This document shows, piece by piece, positions 32,750-44,831 of a stretch of DNA of 64,000 nucleotides; position 1 is the stretch's first letter; each line of letters starts with the position of its first letter. This DNA comes from Euptelea pleiosperma. Its lineage: Eukaryota; Streptophyta; Magnoliopsida; Ranunculales; Eupteleaceae. The notes beneath the pieces were generated by a model. That model ran no database searches and was not told the origin of the DNA. It worked only from the letters and a program-made list of their open reading frames with translations. The stretch lies in NCBI GenBank assembly GCA_035048495.1, contig CM068553.1, positions 16,369,190-16,433,189 on the forward strand, written 5' to 3'. A program made the translations under genes and the position numbers.

Positions 32750-35700
32750 ATGGCACTCTCTTCACCTTCATCTTCTTCATCAATGAAATACCCATATCCG
32801 GCATCGCTCAATGTTGCAAACTTTGTCTCGGTCAAACTCACCCAACGGAACTACCTCCTTTGGAAAACTCAGATTCTCTCCTTAATCGAGTGTCAAGAGG
32901 TGAGTGATTTCATCTTTGGTTTAGCAAAAAAACTAGAAACTGAAATCGACTCGAATGATGGCAAGGAACGAGTGAAAATCCAGACTTTACGTCATGGATT
33001 CGGACAGACAGACTTGTCAAAGCTTGGATCACATGTTCTCTCTCCGAAGAGGTACTTGGCCTTGTTGTAGGCCTCGACAATTCCATTGATGTTTGGCAAG
33101 CACTTGCTGCTACCTTTGCTCAGAATTCTCAAGCTCGTGAGTTCGAGTTACTATCCAAGATGCAATTTCTCAAAAAGGGTACGTCCACCCTTTTCAATTA
33201 TTTACGTGATTTTAAATCTATTTGTGATGACTTAAATGCTATTGGCAAGCCTGTGGCCGATCAAAGTAAAGTCTTTTGGCTACTAAATGGCCTTGGTTCG
33301 AACTATTAATCCTTTACAACCACAATGCTTAAGCCACCGGTTCCAACCTATGCTGATGTGATTCCCTTATTGCAAAGTCACGAACTCCGTAATAAGGGAC
33401 ACCGAAGTGACCCCGTCACCCACTCCTTAGCTTTCTATGGACAAAGGAATACCAATGGTTTTAAATCATTCAACAACAAAAGGGGTGGAAACTACTTCAC
33501 TTCAAAGGGGAAGGGTTTTCCACAAACAGGCCAAAGGATGCAATCTTCTCCAAAATCATCACAAGAGTAAGGCCAAAGCCAAGGAATATCCCAGCACCGA
33601 TCTCCAACAGATCTCCCAGTTTGTCAAATCTATGGTAAACGGGGCCATAATGCTTTAAAGTGTTGGCAGCGGTTCAACCACACTTATCAGTCAGAAGATA
33701 TTCCCCAAGCTCTCGCTGCAATGCATCTTTCTGATCCCTCAAATACTGAGTGGTTTCTTGACATAGGAGCAACTGCCCACATAACAGACAATCCTGGTAA
33801 GCTGTTTAACTTGAATCCATACAAAGGAACAGATTCTGTCATGGTTGGTAATGGCGATCTACTAAGAATATCACACATTGGTGAGGGTCACATCTCTAAT
33901 GGTGATGCTTCTATCCCATTAAAGAATGTTCTTTTAGTTCCTAGTATTAAAAAAAGTTTACTCTCTGTCTCTCAATTAACATCAGATTATCCTTGTTATT
34001 TTGAGTTTGATAAGGATCGGTTTGTTATAAAGGATCAGATGACACACAGGGTACTCGCATCAGGAATGAAACGTGATGGACTATATGCCTTAGATAGCCT
34101 AGGAGTTCAAGAGGCTAATTTCTCACATCGTTTCAAATCCACAACAGCAGATATCTAGCATCAACGACTTGGCCATCCATAGGCTCGTATTGTGCAACAT
34201 CTCCATAATGGTGGTTTTATTAGTATGAATAAAGGAAAATATTCTGAGATTTGCGATAGTTGTCAAATGAGCAAAAGCACTAAGCTTCCTTTTTTTGCTT
34301 CAAATACTGTAACCATTGCACCCTTAGAAAAGATACATTGTGATCTTTGGGGACCAACCCCAATTTCTTCCGTCCAGGGATTTAAATACTATGCTTTGTT
34401 TGTGGATGACTTTTGCAGATATAGTTGGATATATCCCTTGAAACGAAAATCTGAATTTTTTCGATGTTTTTCCATTTTTCATAAACTTGTGGAAAAACAA
34501 TTTGGTAAACCAATTCAAAATTTTCAATCTGATGGTGGTGGAGAGTTTTCAAGCATAGAATTTTTGGACTATCTTTCAACTAACGGCATTGCTCATCAAG
34601 TCTCATGTCCTGGAACTCCCGAGCAAAATGGGGTTGCTGAATGTAAACACCGCCACATCATTGAATTGGGTCTAGCAATGATCTTTCATGCCTCTGTTCC
34701 TAAACGATTTTGGGTTGAAGCCTTTGGTACAGCAACCTATCTAATTAATCGGTTACCTACTCTACAACTTGGGATGACAACTCCTCTTAAAAAATTGACA
34801 AACAAGGCACCAGCATATTCTACTTTACAGGTATTTGGGAGTCGTTGTTTTCCTTATCTACAAAATTATACGACTAATAAGTTTGAACCCCGTTCTCTTC
34901 CATGTGTGTTTCTTGGTTACAGCGACAAACACAAGGGCTATCGATGTCTCTTCCCCCCCACGGGACGAGTTTATATCTCTCGGCATGTGGTGTTCAATGA
35001 AACTTTATTTCCTTTTAAACAAAACACTGATTTGTTTACATTACCACAAGCCGATGGGGAGCTATCCACCTTTGGCGAATGGATCGACTATCCTAGTATT
35101 GACAGTGCTTCAAAGTTGCAATCATTTATGCCTGACTTCTCTTTTTCTCCAGCTGAGACGATCACTCCATCCTCTTCATGTGTTCATACAACGTCAGCCT
35201 CGGCTTCAGCACATGTTCTTGCTCTAGCGCCTTCAAGCTCTTTTGCAGATACTCCGTTTGGCTCGGCCTCTGTGGAAACCAATGTTCCAGATGCTCCTGA
35301 TACACATGATTTGGCTGCCCACTTTCCAGCTCCTGATTTACTCGACTCAGTTGATGCCCTAGTTGACCACTACTCAACTGGACATGATTCATCCATGCCT
35401 CTCATCCTAGATGCTCCTGATACACATGATTTGGTTGTCCATTCCTCGGTTACAAGTGATTTGGCTGCCCAATGTTCTACTGCACAAGATTCAGCAGACC
35501 ATTCATCTGCTACACACGAGTTGTCTCCTCAACGGTCTCATCCCATGGTCACTCGAGGTAAACTTGGAGTCGTGAAACCCAACCCCAAGTACATCCTTGC
35601 GGCTACAATTCAGACCGACATACCCACTGAGCCAAGATCAGTGAAAACTGCTCTCCATCATCCTGGGTGGCATGCTGCAATGGTGGATGAAGTAGATGCT

Positions 35701-37170
35701 CTCAATGCTAATGACACTTGGGATCTCGTCCATCGTTGCTCTTCGATAATGTTGTTGGTTGCAAGTGGGTCTTCAAGACCAAAGTTCATGCTAATGGTTC
35801 TCTTGAATGATTAAAGGCTCAGTTAGTTGCTAAAAGTTTCAATCAACAAGAAGGACTTGATTTCTTAGAAACCTTTAGTCCTGTGATCAAACTAGGCACT
35901 ATTCGACTTATTCTCACTGTTGCTACTGTCAAGCGACGGTCCATTCGCCAACTCGATGTCAAGAACGCATTTCTGCATGGCTTCCTACATGAGCAAGTCT
36001 TTATGGAACAACCACCAAGTTTTATTAATGAGCATCACCCATCTTATGTGTGTAGCCTCAAACGTGCTCTCTATGGCCTTAAACAAACCCCTCGCGCATG
36101 GTTTGATAGGTTCAGCACCTTCCTGCTCACTTCTGGCTTCATCTGCAGCACTGCTGACTCCTCTCTGTTTATTCGCCACTCCACAGATAGCATTATCATC
36201 TTGCTCTTATATGTTGATGACATTGTACTTACTGGCGATAACTTTGCTACAATTGATTTTTTCATTGCAGTGCTAAGCCGAGAATTTAGTATGAAAGACC
36301 TCGGTCAACTTCACTTCTTCCTTGGCATTGAAGTTCAGACATCCGCATTTGGTCTCTTTTTATCTCAAATAAAGTATGCTCGGGATCTCCTCATCCACTC
36401 TGGAATGGACGCATGTAAACCTATTGCCACTCCTATGGTAGCCCGTCCCAAGCCACTCCCTCATGATGATCCATTCCCTGATCCCTCACACTATCGCAGT
36501 TTGGTTGGGGCCCTTCAATACATCACCATGACCCGTCCTGATCTCTCCTTCTCGGTCAACACAGTCTGTCAGTACATGCAAGCACCCACAATGGGCCACT
36601 TTTAAGCAATCAAGCGTATTCTTCGCTATGTCCGTGGCACATTGGATTATGGCCTTCGCATACTTGCTCATAGTTCCCTTGATCTTTATGGGTTTTCCGA
36701 TGCCGACTGGGCTGGCTGTTCTCATACTCGGCGTTCCACTACCGGTTACTGCACCTTCCTCGGTTCCAATTGTATATCTTGGAGTGCTAAGAAACAACCC
36801 ACAGTTGCTTGCTCTAGTACAGAGGCTGAATATCGCGCTATGGCTTCTATCACAGCGGAGCTTACCTGGCTTACTTTTATTCTTCGGGATATTGGTGTCT
36901 TGCTCCTTTGCCCTATCACTTTATTTTGTGATAACATTAGTGCACTTCATATGCACTTCATATGACCGTTAACCCAGTCTTCCGTGCTCGAACAAAACAC
37001 ATTGAAATCGACTATCATTTTGTTCGTGAAAAGGTTGGTCTTGGATCTCTTGTGACTCGTTTTGTCACTTCTTAACAGCAACTTGCAAATATCTTTACCA
37101 AGCCATTGTCTCGTGCGGTCTTTCAAGGCTTATGTGTCAAACTAGGTCTGTGGTTTTCTCCCCAGTCCAG
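32750..37170 (+). pseudogene. Copia gag-pol remnant
   Basis: Gag starts at ATG 32750, shifts frame near 33010 and has a stop near 33308. The zinc knuckle near 33622 has its second Cys changed to Tyr. The protease motif is DIGA instead of DTGA (about 33760). Two stops lie around the GAG-pre-integrase motif (34156 and about 34171). Integrase keeps its zinc pair and D-D-E residues (CDLWGP, FQSDGGGEF, GVAECKH). RT has a frameshift near 35740 and a stop at 35808 but keeps YVDD. Another stop is at 36603, and an 11-bp tandem duplication (36941-36962) breaks RNase H. Not restorable as one frame without several changes. Confidence 0.92.
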
Positions 37171-37182
37171 TTTGAGGGAGGA

Positions 37183-37547
37183 TATTAATGTACAGTCAAC
37201 CCAACAGGATGAGGTAGCCGATTCCCTTCTACATCAACATGAGATTAAAGTTGCTGATCCTAAGATCTCTCCAACAGATCTAACTACAACCACTGAGCAT
37301 TGAAGACTACGAGAGAAACAAACTCAACTGAATATGAATGCCAGCTCATAGTCAGTTGACGAGTCTCAAGCTAATGCTACTTTTTCTCTAACTGTGTATA
37401 TCTTGTAAAATAGAAACATTGTATTCAGTATTCCCTTTTTTCTATAAATTAAATACTACCGATCTCTCTCAATCTATTAAGAGTAGAAGATCCTTGAGTA
37501 GAAATCTCAGTCCTCTTTAGTCACAAAATATTTTATTTATTCTTATA
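37183..37547 (+). repeat. Copia 3' LTR
   Basis: 365 bp, the same length as the 5' LTR and about 98% identical. It is followed by GAGAC and then the original SOT3 upstream sequence. Confidence 0.9.
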
Positions 37548-37552
37548 GAGAC

Positions 37553-38834
37553 GGGTCTGTGTTTTTCCGGATGTATGTTGTCGAACGTGTTTTAAAAGCT
37601 TCAACACACGCAGCTATCAGTTTTTCTTTCGTTCATATGAGAAAAGGAAGCTTCTGTCGGCCATATGAATGGAGATGAAGATATGCTATCTGCTTGCTAT
37701 TACTCAACTTTTTTTTAATGGAAGCTTCTTATTTAAAAATTTGTACTTCCTTTGGGAAATATTTCCTTCATTTTTTTTAAAGAAGAAGCTTCCATAAAAT
37801 ATTTTCTCATCCCCATGATGCATTTCATTGAGCACGACTAGCTATCTTGCATTCTCCCACGTTTTCCAACATGGTAGATCTTGTAATTTGAAGTGTTTGA
37901 ATGGGTTGCTTCCTTAACACTAGGGGATAACAATGGACATTGAATTACCCCACACGTTTCCCAACTATTTTTTAAGAACTATTTTTGTAGTGATCCATTA
38001 AATATAAACAAGTGGAGATTAACATCCAATGCGCGTGTGCATTATATATAACTCGTCGAGAGGCACGTAGGATGCTAGGATGACGATTGACGATGTTCCA
38101 TTATGGATCATTCGTGCTAAATCGGACTTGATCAAATCCAAATTCTCCAACATTTGTTTTTCTTCAATTTGGCGTGAAGCAAACTTTAGCGCTGATGCTT
38201 ATTTTAAACTAGGAGCTTACCTCAATAAGGGTTTGAGACTGGGGTGGGATGGATGACCTCCAGGCCGTCTCGATACAAGTTGAGTCCTAAGGCGAAAACT
38301 CTATTTAATGCCTTTTTTATATTTAATATATTACTATATATGGTATTAATTAACTCTTTATATTATTGGAAATCTTTATATAAAAACTATTCTTTATAAT
38401 TTAGATGCAGAGAACTCCCGTAGTAGTCGATGCAGAGGACTCTCATGGCCCTACATATATAGATCATTTTTTGGACCCAATGACTGCATGGATGTTCAAC
38501 CCATCTATTGGTGGATAAACATACTAAAAATCAGCTTGATTGATGATTTATGGCCATTGGATTTACTATCCAAAAAACATGCTTGAATCCAACGGCTAAA
38601 TCATGTCCTAAAATTAAAGTACTAAAATCTATGGCTATAAATAATCAATCAGGTTGCTTTTTGGTTTGTATATCCAATAAGAGATGGGCAAATCCATGTG
38701 GTTAATGGGACCTGGGCTTGGGGGCTTCTCTCACCAAGGGGCCTTAGGCGGTCGCCTTTATGGTCTTAAGGTAGAGCCGGCCCTGACGACCTCGTTTCCT
38801 TCACGTGGTTGAAAATCCACGTCAAACCTACTAT
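37553..38834. other. Displaced SOT3 upstream region and right end of unit B
   Basis: Sequence that lay next to the SOT3 TATA box before copia insertion; equivalent to 16170-16853 plus 21092-21697 of A. It contains the small foldback (about 37715-37795), the hAT empty site GGTGGGAT (38243-38250) and the palindrome 38473-38712. No gene. Confidence 0.6.
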
Positions 38835-39798
38835 AGATTTTATGAGTGATCCTAGTCCTTTCTTTTTTTTTTTTTTTTTTCCTTTTTCTTACCCCTTGGG
38901 GCTTGTAATCTCGTTTCTTTCAATATATTTTTCACTTAGCGAAAAAAAAAAAAAGAAAAAGAAAAGAAGATGCAATATTTGAAAATTTGATAAAGCAAAA
39001 GGTCAACATTTGTGAAAGACATGCAACTTTTTAAAATTTGGAAAGTAGTTTCGAAAAAAGAATTAAAAAAAAGGCTATTCAAAGAGTATGTTTTTGAAAT
39101 TTTCTTTTAAGATTGTACCAACTTAATTTGTTGGACTAAATGATGATATTAATATTAAAATATTAGAAGACGAAAATACTCTGATATGATGCAATAGAAA
39201 TTAAATTATACGAGGGCATTTTGGAAAAAAAAAATCATTGACGACATGCATCCATTTATGCTTTCGAGGTGGACAAGAGGATTATCCATAAGGTGAATTC
39301 CTTTTGAGTTTTTTTTTTTTTTGGTACCGAGGGTTTCCGAGCCTCTTAGGGCACCAGACTAGTCCCTCGGGGCGCACGTCCGTTCGATCTATGTTTTCCA
39401 ACCCATTTTGGGTTATTCGTTTGATATTGTACCGAAACAAGTACCCGAGTGCTTTTGCTTTTTTAAAAAATGAAACGGGACGAAACGAAATCCGAAACGG
39501 GTTAAAAATCCTCGTGTTGCTGACTTTGTGGTAGTAAGCATCTTCGCTGAATGCCGGCCAGTTACCAAAGTTATCCCTCAAACAGGTCTTCAAAGGACTG
39601 TAGTTTCGGGGCTTGAGAAGGCTGTGTTATTGTGTCCTAAAGGGACTGATTATAAACCAGATATAAAGCCACAATAGCAAGTCCATTAAGGATTGATATG
39701 GGCCTGAGAAGGCCAACATATCATGTAATCAGAGGACTGTGAATCCGGAACTGAGAAGATCATGAAAATATCCGATTGGAAAAAAACATTTATATTTA
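38835..39798. other. Spacer, AT-rich, no gene
   Basis: Begins just after unit B. It has a T run (about 38861-38881), an A run (about 38940-38955), AT-rich sequence, another T run (39309-39322) followed by GGTACCGAGGGTTTCCGAGCC, and from about 39600 diverged forms of the 45-bp repeat words (TCCTAAAGGGACTGAT). An open frame of about 100 codons at 39282-39593 resembles nothing I know. Confidence 0.4.
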
Positions 39799-40068
39799 GG
39801 CCTATTTGGCCATGTAAAAGTGCCGTCTAGGGATTGATATCGAGGCCCGTTTGGCCATGTGAAAGTGACCTCGAGGAACTGGTTTTGATGCCCATTTGGC
39901 CACGTAAAAGTGCCCTCTAGGGATCGATATCGAGGCCCGTTTGGCTATGTCAAAGTGTCCTCAATGGATTGATGTTGAGGCCCATTTGACCATGTAGTAA
40001 TGTCCTCAAGGGACTGATATTGAGGCCCATTTGGCCATATTAAAGTGTCCTCAAGGAGATGCTATTGT
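39799..40068. repeat. 45-bp minisatellite, six copies
   Basis: GGCCCGTTTGGCCATGT and variants start at 39799, 39844, 39889, 39934, 39979 and 40024, an exact 45-bp period, each continuing AAAGTG-CCTC-AGGGATTGAT. The period is a multiple of three but no long ORF spans the array. Weaker related words extend to about 39600 and 40250, so the array was once longer. Confidence 0.88.
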
Positions 40069-40851
40069 GAGCCTCAGAAGGCGATTGAATATGTCCTCAC
40101 TCCTCATGGGAACTGTCATAGGGTCCTAATAAGGCCGTGAAAAATGGGTCCATTGAGGTCTGAAAAGACCATTAATAAGGTTCGCAACGGGCAAATTTAG
40201 GGCCTATTAAGACTGTAAATGAGTCCATAAGGGCCTGATATTTTGCTCTGATGGGGGCCATGCATGTAACTGTGTCCATGAAGTACAAATTTCTAGGCCT
40301 TAGGCCATGGGACTCTAATTTTGCTTTTGGGCCTAACCTATTGGCTGAGTTAGTGCACTCGAGCCAATTTTATGGGCTCAAGATAATGGGCCTGAAGTAT
40401 GGTTCAGACCTGCAACATGGGCTTTCGGGATCAGGCCTATAGCTTCACCTTGGGCTCATATTTGGGCTTAATCTTAATAAAATCAGGCCTTTTCAAAACA
40501 TAAGCCCATTCTTTAGGGTATTTAGTCACACCCCCTGAAATTTAAAAGTAATTAGACATACCCCCTTATACTTTCAAACTTTAAGATTACCCCCTTATAC
40601 TATGGTGCTACCACAGTGCTCCTCAAAGTAGCAGCAACAAAGACACCATTTTGGGAGGCTGGTCAAAAAACGTGGTGGTTTTTTTTTTAAATGACATACA
40701 TGACCATGAAATAATGAGTTAGTTACATAACTTATATAAGGGTACATTAGTCTTTTGCATCTACACTTTATTTATGGATCGTTATATAACAAAGTAGACC
40801 TGACGCCAAATGGTGCCAGGTAGAGGATTTTTCTACCCATCTCAGCCCTTC
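40069..40851. other. Spacer, GGGCCT-rich degenerate repeat
   Basis: Rich in GGCCT, GGGCTT and GGGCC words (about 40130-40500), perhaps the rest of a decayed LTR or satellite, then AT-rich sequence with ACACCCCC words. No protein-like ORF. Confidence 0.3.
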
Positions 40852-41083
40852 GGACCCACTGACCGCATGGATGTTTAGCCCACCCCTTGGTAAATAGTCA
40901 TACCAAAAATCAGCTTGTTTGATGATTTCTAGCCATTGGATTTAGTACCCAAAAAATGGTTTAATCTGAGGTCTAGAATCATGCCTTAAAAGGTACTAAA
41001 ATCCAATGACTAGAGATTACCAATCAGGGTGATCTATGAAGTGTCTATCCAATGGGTGGGCTAAACATCCATGCGGCCAGGGT
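40852..41083. mobile_element. Palindromic core-type MITE in spacer
   Basis: Left arm GGACCCACTGACCGCATGG pairs loosely with right arm CCATGCGGCCAGGGTG. Inner cores AAAAATCAGCTTGTTTGATGATTT and its near-complement face each other. It is related to the palindromes at 21336 and 38473. Confidence 0.6.
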
Positions 41084-42198
41084 GCTTCCTAAATTCTCTT
41101 TTATAATTAGACATACCCCCACCCACATACATACACAATTTGAAAAAGTTGGCATACCCCTATGATCCGGTCCACCATACATTGACTGATATTGACCCAA
41201 ATTGACTAATAATTATTTTTTTAAATGAAAAAATGCCCCCTTTTCAACCTTTGAACAAGTGGGTTTGGGTTGAAAAACTATACCCAAATAAATCGTTGTG
41301 GTGGACAGCCAATAAGATTATGGTAGGCTGGACTCCTATCACCGATGACTAACTTACTAGAGTCTTGTGACCGGCCAACCACCACTCCGGCCACATATGG
41401 TACAAAGCCTTGCAATGTGAAAGCATTTTCAAAGTTTTTGAGTGTCTCAATACAGCAAATATAAACAATTCTTAAATTCTGAGCAAGACTCGAGAAGCTT
41501 TCACACTACACAGGCAAAAAGCTTTCTTGCGCTCGTAGTTGATTGAACTCTTGCACATGTAATTTTTTTTTTTTATCTTTAATGGAACATTGGTTTCCAC
41601 CATCCCTTTTCTGTTTTTCTTTTTTCTTTCTCCCTCAATTTTAGTTTCTGACAAGATGGGTTTTTCAAGGTTCTGTTAGTTCCTACAATTCTCCCTCAAT
41701 TGTAGGCGCGTATGTGAGTTTTCCCCTCTTTTTTTCTGGTTCGTGTACATGTTCTGATGTTTCTTATTCTTTTTTTCTAGTTAATGTTCATTGTTCACCA
41801 TCCTCTATTTTCTATCTATACGAGCCACATGGCATACATTTGGTGGACGCTGACCGTATGGATGTTTGGCCAGTCCCACGGTAGATCTGCAAACTGAAAA
41901 TCAGCCTGATTAGTTTCTTACAACCTTTGGATCTTTGCACCCAAATAACGCCCAATAATGCTAAGATTCCTAACGTTAAAATCAACCAATGAAAATAACT
42001 TCAGTCGAATCACTTAGAACCAATTAGGAACCGGTTAGGAACCGAATACCCGTTGGGAAACTGGTTCTTAGCCGTTTCGATTTCGATACCACTTGTTTGA
42101 GAACCGGAAACGATAAGAACCGGAACCGATCATTATTATATGTTCCGGTTCTGGTATTGCTTGGAACCGAACCGGAACCGACTTGTTGACAGGCCTAC
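41084..42198. other. Spacer with MITE fragments, no gene
   Basis: Contains low-complexity sequence, a partial core-type element (about 41818-42018), and a partial GAACCGG-rich hAT relic (about 42018-42195) ending TTGTTGACAGGCC. Nothing gene-like. Confidence 0.4.
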
Positions 42199-42415
42199 AT
42201 CTCACCCAATGTTTTTAAAATATTTGCGTCTCACCCTTTGACCTCCGTTGACCATAGACGCCCATTGACAGTCTCCGGATGGACATCCCAATATTTTTTA
42301 ACATGACTATAATGACCTTGGGTGAGATGCAAATATGAAAAAACAATGGGTGCGATGCAAATTGCATCAATAAAGTAAGGGGAACATGCAAGCCAAAAAT
42401 CCATTTTTCTTATAA
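42199..42415. mobile_element. Palindromic MITE (CATCTCACCCAATG family), copy 1
   Basis: Left arm CATCTCACCCAATGTTTTT faces AACAATGGGTGCGATGCAAA. The right end ATTGCATCAATAAAGTAAGG matches the complete copy at 46526-46766. The left terminus appears lost to the neighbouring hAT relic. Confidence 0.6.
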
Positions 42416-42472
42416 ACCATGCACGTACTTGAGTGATTATACAGGCATCATCGATGTTGATGACGGGCCCTA

Positions 42473-42766
42473 GTATGAGCCCCGTGGCACACTCTCAGAG
42501 ACCACTGACCATATGGATGTTTGGCCCAACAGTAGGTGGACCTACAAAACAAAAATTAGCCTTATTGGTAATTTGTCAAGCATTGGATTAGGGTCATTCT
42601 CCTAGGTTGATTTTTTCTGTAGAATTTGAGCATTATTTGGGGTACAATTATCCAATGGTTTGAAATCATTAATCTGGCTGATATTTGGTATGTAGCTCCA
42701 CCTAGCGATGGACCCAATATCATTACAGTTAGTGACCTCTAAGAGTTTGCCACGTGGCTCATATTG
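42473..42766. mobile_element. Palindromic core-type MITE in spacer
   Basis: Arms TATGAGCCCCGTGGCACACT and AGTTTGCCACGTGGCTCATA, inner GGATGTTTGGCCC and GGTGGACCTAC, and core AAAATTAGCCTTATTGGTAATTT with its near-complement. Exact ends are uncertain. A similar half-copy lies at about 46835-47040. Confidence 0.6.
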
Positions 42767-43439
42767 TGGTCTCTCATCATCATCATTGATGAAGGACATC
42801 AGTGTGCTTAACAACCTGTTAAGGTGAGCACCGTGTGAGCGCCATGTGAGTGATGTGTGAGTGGCATGCCCGAACCCAGGTTTTGGCTTAAAAGTTGTAA
42901 TAGATTAAGCTAATTTAGTCAATTGAAACGTAATTGTGTTCTTATAAGAAGGGGTTTTCAAAATGGTATGATTTCTCCTGCTCAAAATTGTGCATGGTTT
43001 ATAAGGAAAATGGATTTTTTACTTGTCCCCCTTATTTATTGATGCAATTTGCATCGCACCCAATGTTTTTAAAATATTTGCAACACACTCCAATGTCATT
43101 ATAGTCATGCAAAAAATATTGCGATGCATTTGTAGATGATTATATGTTCTTATAGACCATTATGTTGATATCCTAAGGTCCGGGACATAAAGGCAAGGGG
43201 GTGAAGCATCATTCACTAGGTCTCAAACAAAAAATATCATGTGCCGGGATCAAATAATTGTGCATAGCAAAAATAATAAGCAATTTCAATGGTCGCGGCA
43301 AGTGAATATGGGAGCAGGCTAAATTTTCAACAGCGAAACGAGGTTGTGGCAGAGTAATACAAGCATCATGCTTAGGGGCCGGGACAAACCATATACAAAT
43401 AGAGAACGATCATTGTTCTAAAATTTCATATTTCAAGCA
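42767..43439. other. Spacer, partial MITE, no gene
   Basis: Includes a partial copy of the CATCTCACCCAATG palindrome (about 43008-43135). From about 43320 sequence related to the SOT 3' flank begins (GAGGTTGTGGCAGAGTAATACAAGC). Confidence 0.4.
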
Positions 43440-44290
43440 TTATGCTTTCGAGTCGTTCTGTCATCTCTGGCGTGAAGTAGTTCTTCCAATCACTAACAAT
43501 CCCAAGCTTGAAAAAGAACTTTTGGATACTGGAGCGCATAGAAGATCACCATTTTGATTCACCTCCAAATTTTTCATTCCCTCTAAGCTACACCTCAACA
43601 ATACCTTATCAATCTCTTCGTCCTTGCAAAAGGTCTCCCAAGAAACGTAGCTAACCACTTCACTTGTTCCCTTGGGTCTCTTTTCATCTCCTCATACTTC
43701 AAGAACAATATCTTTTCAGGCTGCTTTAAGCTTTCCTTCCAATACCCTAAAACATGATCGAGGAAGCAGGGTCCACAAAGATGAACCCCATTGCAGAAGC
43801 TCTCAAATGCTTTCTCTATTGGAAATGGGCCTTGTTCAGGAGTACTCCTAATGATCTTGTTCAAGAAGTGCCACAGCGACACGAAGGCATCCTTGGGGTT
43901 CCGAGCAACGTAAACCATCTTGCAGTTGGAGTTCTTGATGGATTCTGGTAGTGATTGGTAAGGCAAGTGAGTGTGAAACATTCTAGGATAGGATATACAT
44001 AACAGATCAGGAACTGGATTTTCTTTAAATATATACTTGCAACAAGGGCTTTCAATTGGGTGGTGCCAGTTTTGAGCGAAGAAGCGCTAGGATAACATCG
44101 GTATCGGAGACTTCGAAGTGTGGTGATCGAAAGGGAACGGCACCTTCCAGATGAGTTGGGAAGTACCAAAAGCCTTCCCACTGGTAGAGATTATGTTCTT
44201 CCAAGAATTCCTATCAAGAAAATTGAGCTAGTAAAGTAGTTAGATTTGGTGAACCGGAGGTTGCACTCGGGACTGCCTTCACGCCAGCCA
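43440..44290 (-). pseudogene. SOT pseudogene in the spacer
   Basis: Minus-strand SOT lying outside the triplicated units and more diverged from them. It starts near 44290 (MAGVKAVP), has stops and frameshifts in the first part, a loop KTGTTQLKAL (Trp lost), and a deletion before the FHTHLPYQ motif. It is then open through VYVARNPKDAFVS, EKILFLKYEEMKRDPREQVKWL and FLGRPFA, with a further frameshift and a degraded C-terminus. Unlike the small SOT copies it retains the C-terminal third. Non-functional. Confidence 0.85.
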
Positions 44291-44831
44291 TGCTTAAGGG
44301 ACTAAAGGGTTGATGGTGAAAGGAAAATATGTTTCGAAGGCTTAAACTACACATCCCACCAGTTATTCTCTACTCATATATATAGAGAAAGGAGAACGCG
44401 GAATTTGAATTTTCCGTGAACCAAACGCAGCCTTAGAGGTATTTTGGAAAAAGTAAATTTTATTTGCACCCTACAAATTGTGAAAGCACCCCGAGTAAAA
44501 CTTCGCTACCACCCACCATAACCACCTACAATAGGAGCCACATGGCAAACTTTTAGAGGACGCTGGCTGACGATACGGTTGTTTGGCTAATCTATAGATG
44601 GGCCTACAAATAAAAAATCAACTTGATCAGCGATTTATAAGCATTGGATTAGAGTCATTTTCATGGGTTGATTTTAAGCATTGGAATTTGAGTAGTGAGA
44701 TATGTTACCGACTACCCGACTCATGATGGATACATCCATTATACGGTCATCGTGTCCTCTAAAATTGTGCCCGACTGAGTACTCGATTAATTACCGACTA
44801 TTCGACATGGGTAGTCAGATATGCTATCTAA
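44291..44831. other. Spacer with partial core-type element
   Basis: SOT upstream region, then a decayed core-type MITE (about 44525-44780) with AAAAATCAACTTGATCAGCGATTT. The right half is rearranged. No gene. Confidence 0.4.
44376..44384 (-). promoter_or_regulatory. Former TATA box of the spacer SOT
   Basis: TATATATA lies about 90 bp before the SOT start and is followed by the same CTCT leader context as at SOT3. It supports the idea that this was once a separate gene with its own promoter. Confidence 0.4.

Larger units (their letters stand above)
32347..37547 (+). mobile_element. Ty1/copia retrotransposon with TA...TA ends (degenerate)
   Basis: 5,201 bp flanked by GAGAC (32342-32346, 37548-37552); A and C have the empty site. 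LTRs are 365 bp each and start TATTAATG and end CTTATA rather than TG...CA. The primer site TGGTATCAGAGCC (32712) follows the 5' LTR directly, and a purine tract TTGAGGGAGGA precedes the 3' LTR. The LTRs differ at 7 positions by my count, all transitions (about 2%). Domain order gag, protease, integrase, RT, RNase H identifies copia. Many frame breaks show it is inactive. Confidence 0.95.
21698..38834. repeat. Segmental duplication unit B
   Basis: Second copy, directly abutting unit A in the same orientation. It ends at ACCTACTAT (38834), followed by sequence unlike the A/B junction. It lacks the LTR, hAT and Helitron inserts of A and the tandem SOT duplication. It carries its own copia element (32347-37547), Mutator-like MITE (30331-30736) and a duplicated TRIM region. 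Divergence from A is low by eye, with long runs identical apart from scattered single-base changes and short indels. Confidence 0.9.

Noticed and set aside
34192..36605. Copia pol segments as separate host genes
   Set aside because: They lie between matching LTRs in the right domain order and are fragments of one broken polyprotein.
39304..39400. Possible SINE or tRNA-derived element beside a T run
   Set aside because: GTTCGATCTATG vaguely resembles a B box but is on the wrong strand for the poly-A direction, and no A box or TSD is visible.
39282..39593. ORF of 103 codons on the minus strand in the spacer
   Set aside because: No recognisable domain, ends in a lysine run from a T tract, and no copy exists elsewhere to show conservation. 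Possibly part of an old retroelement.
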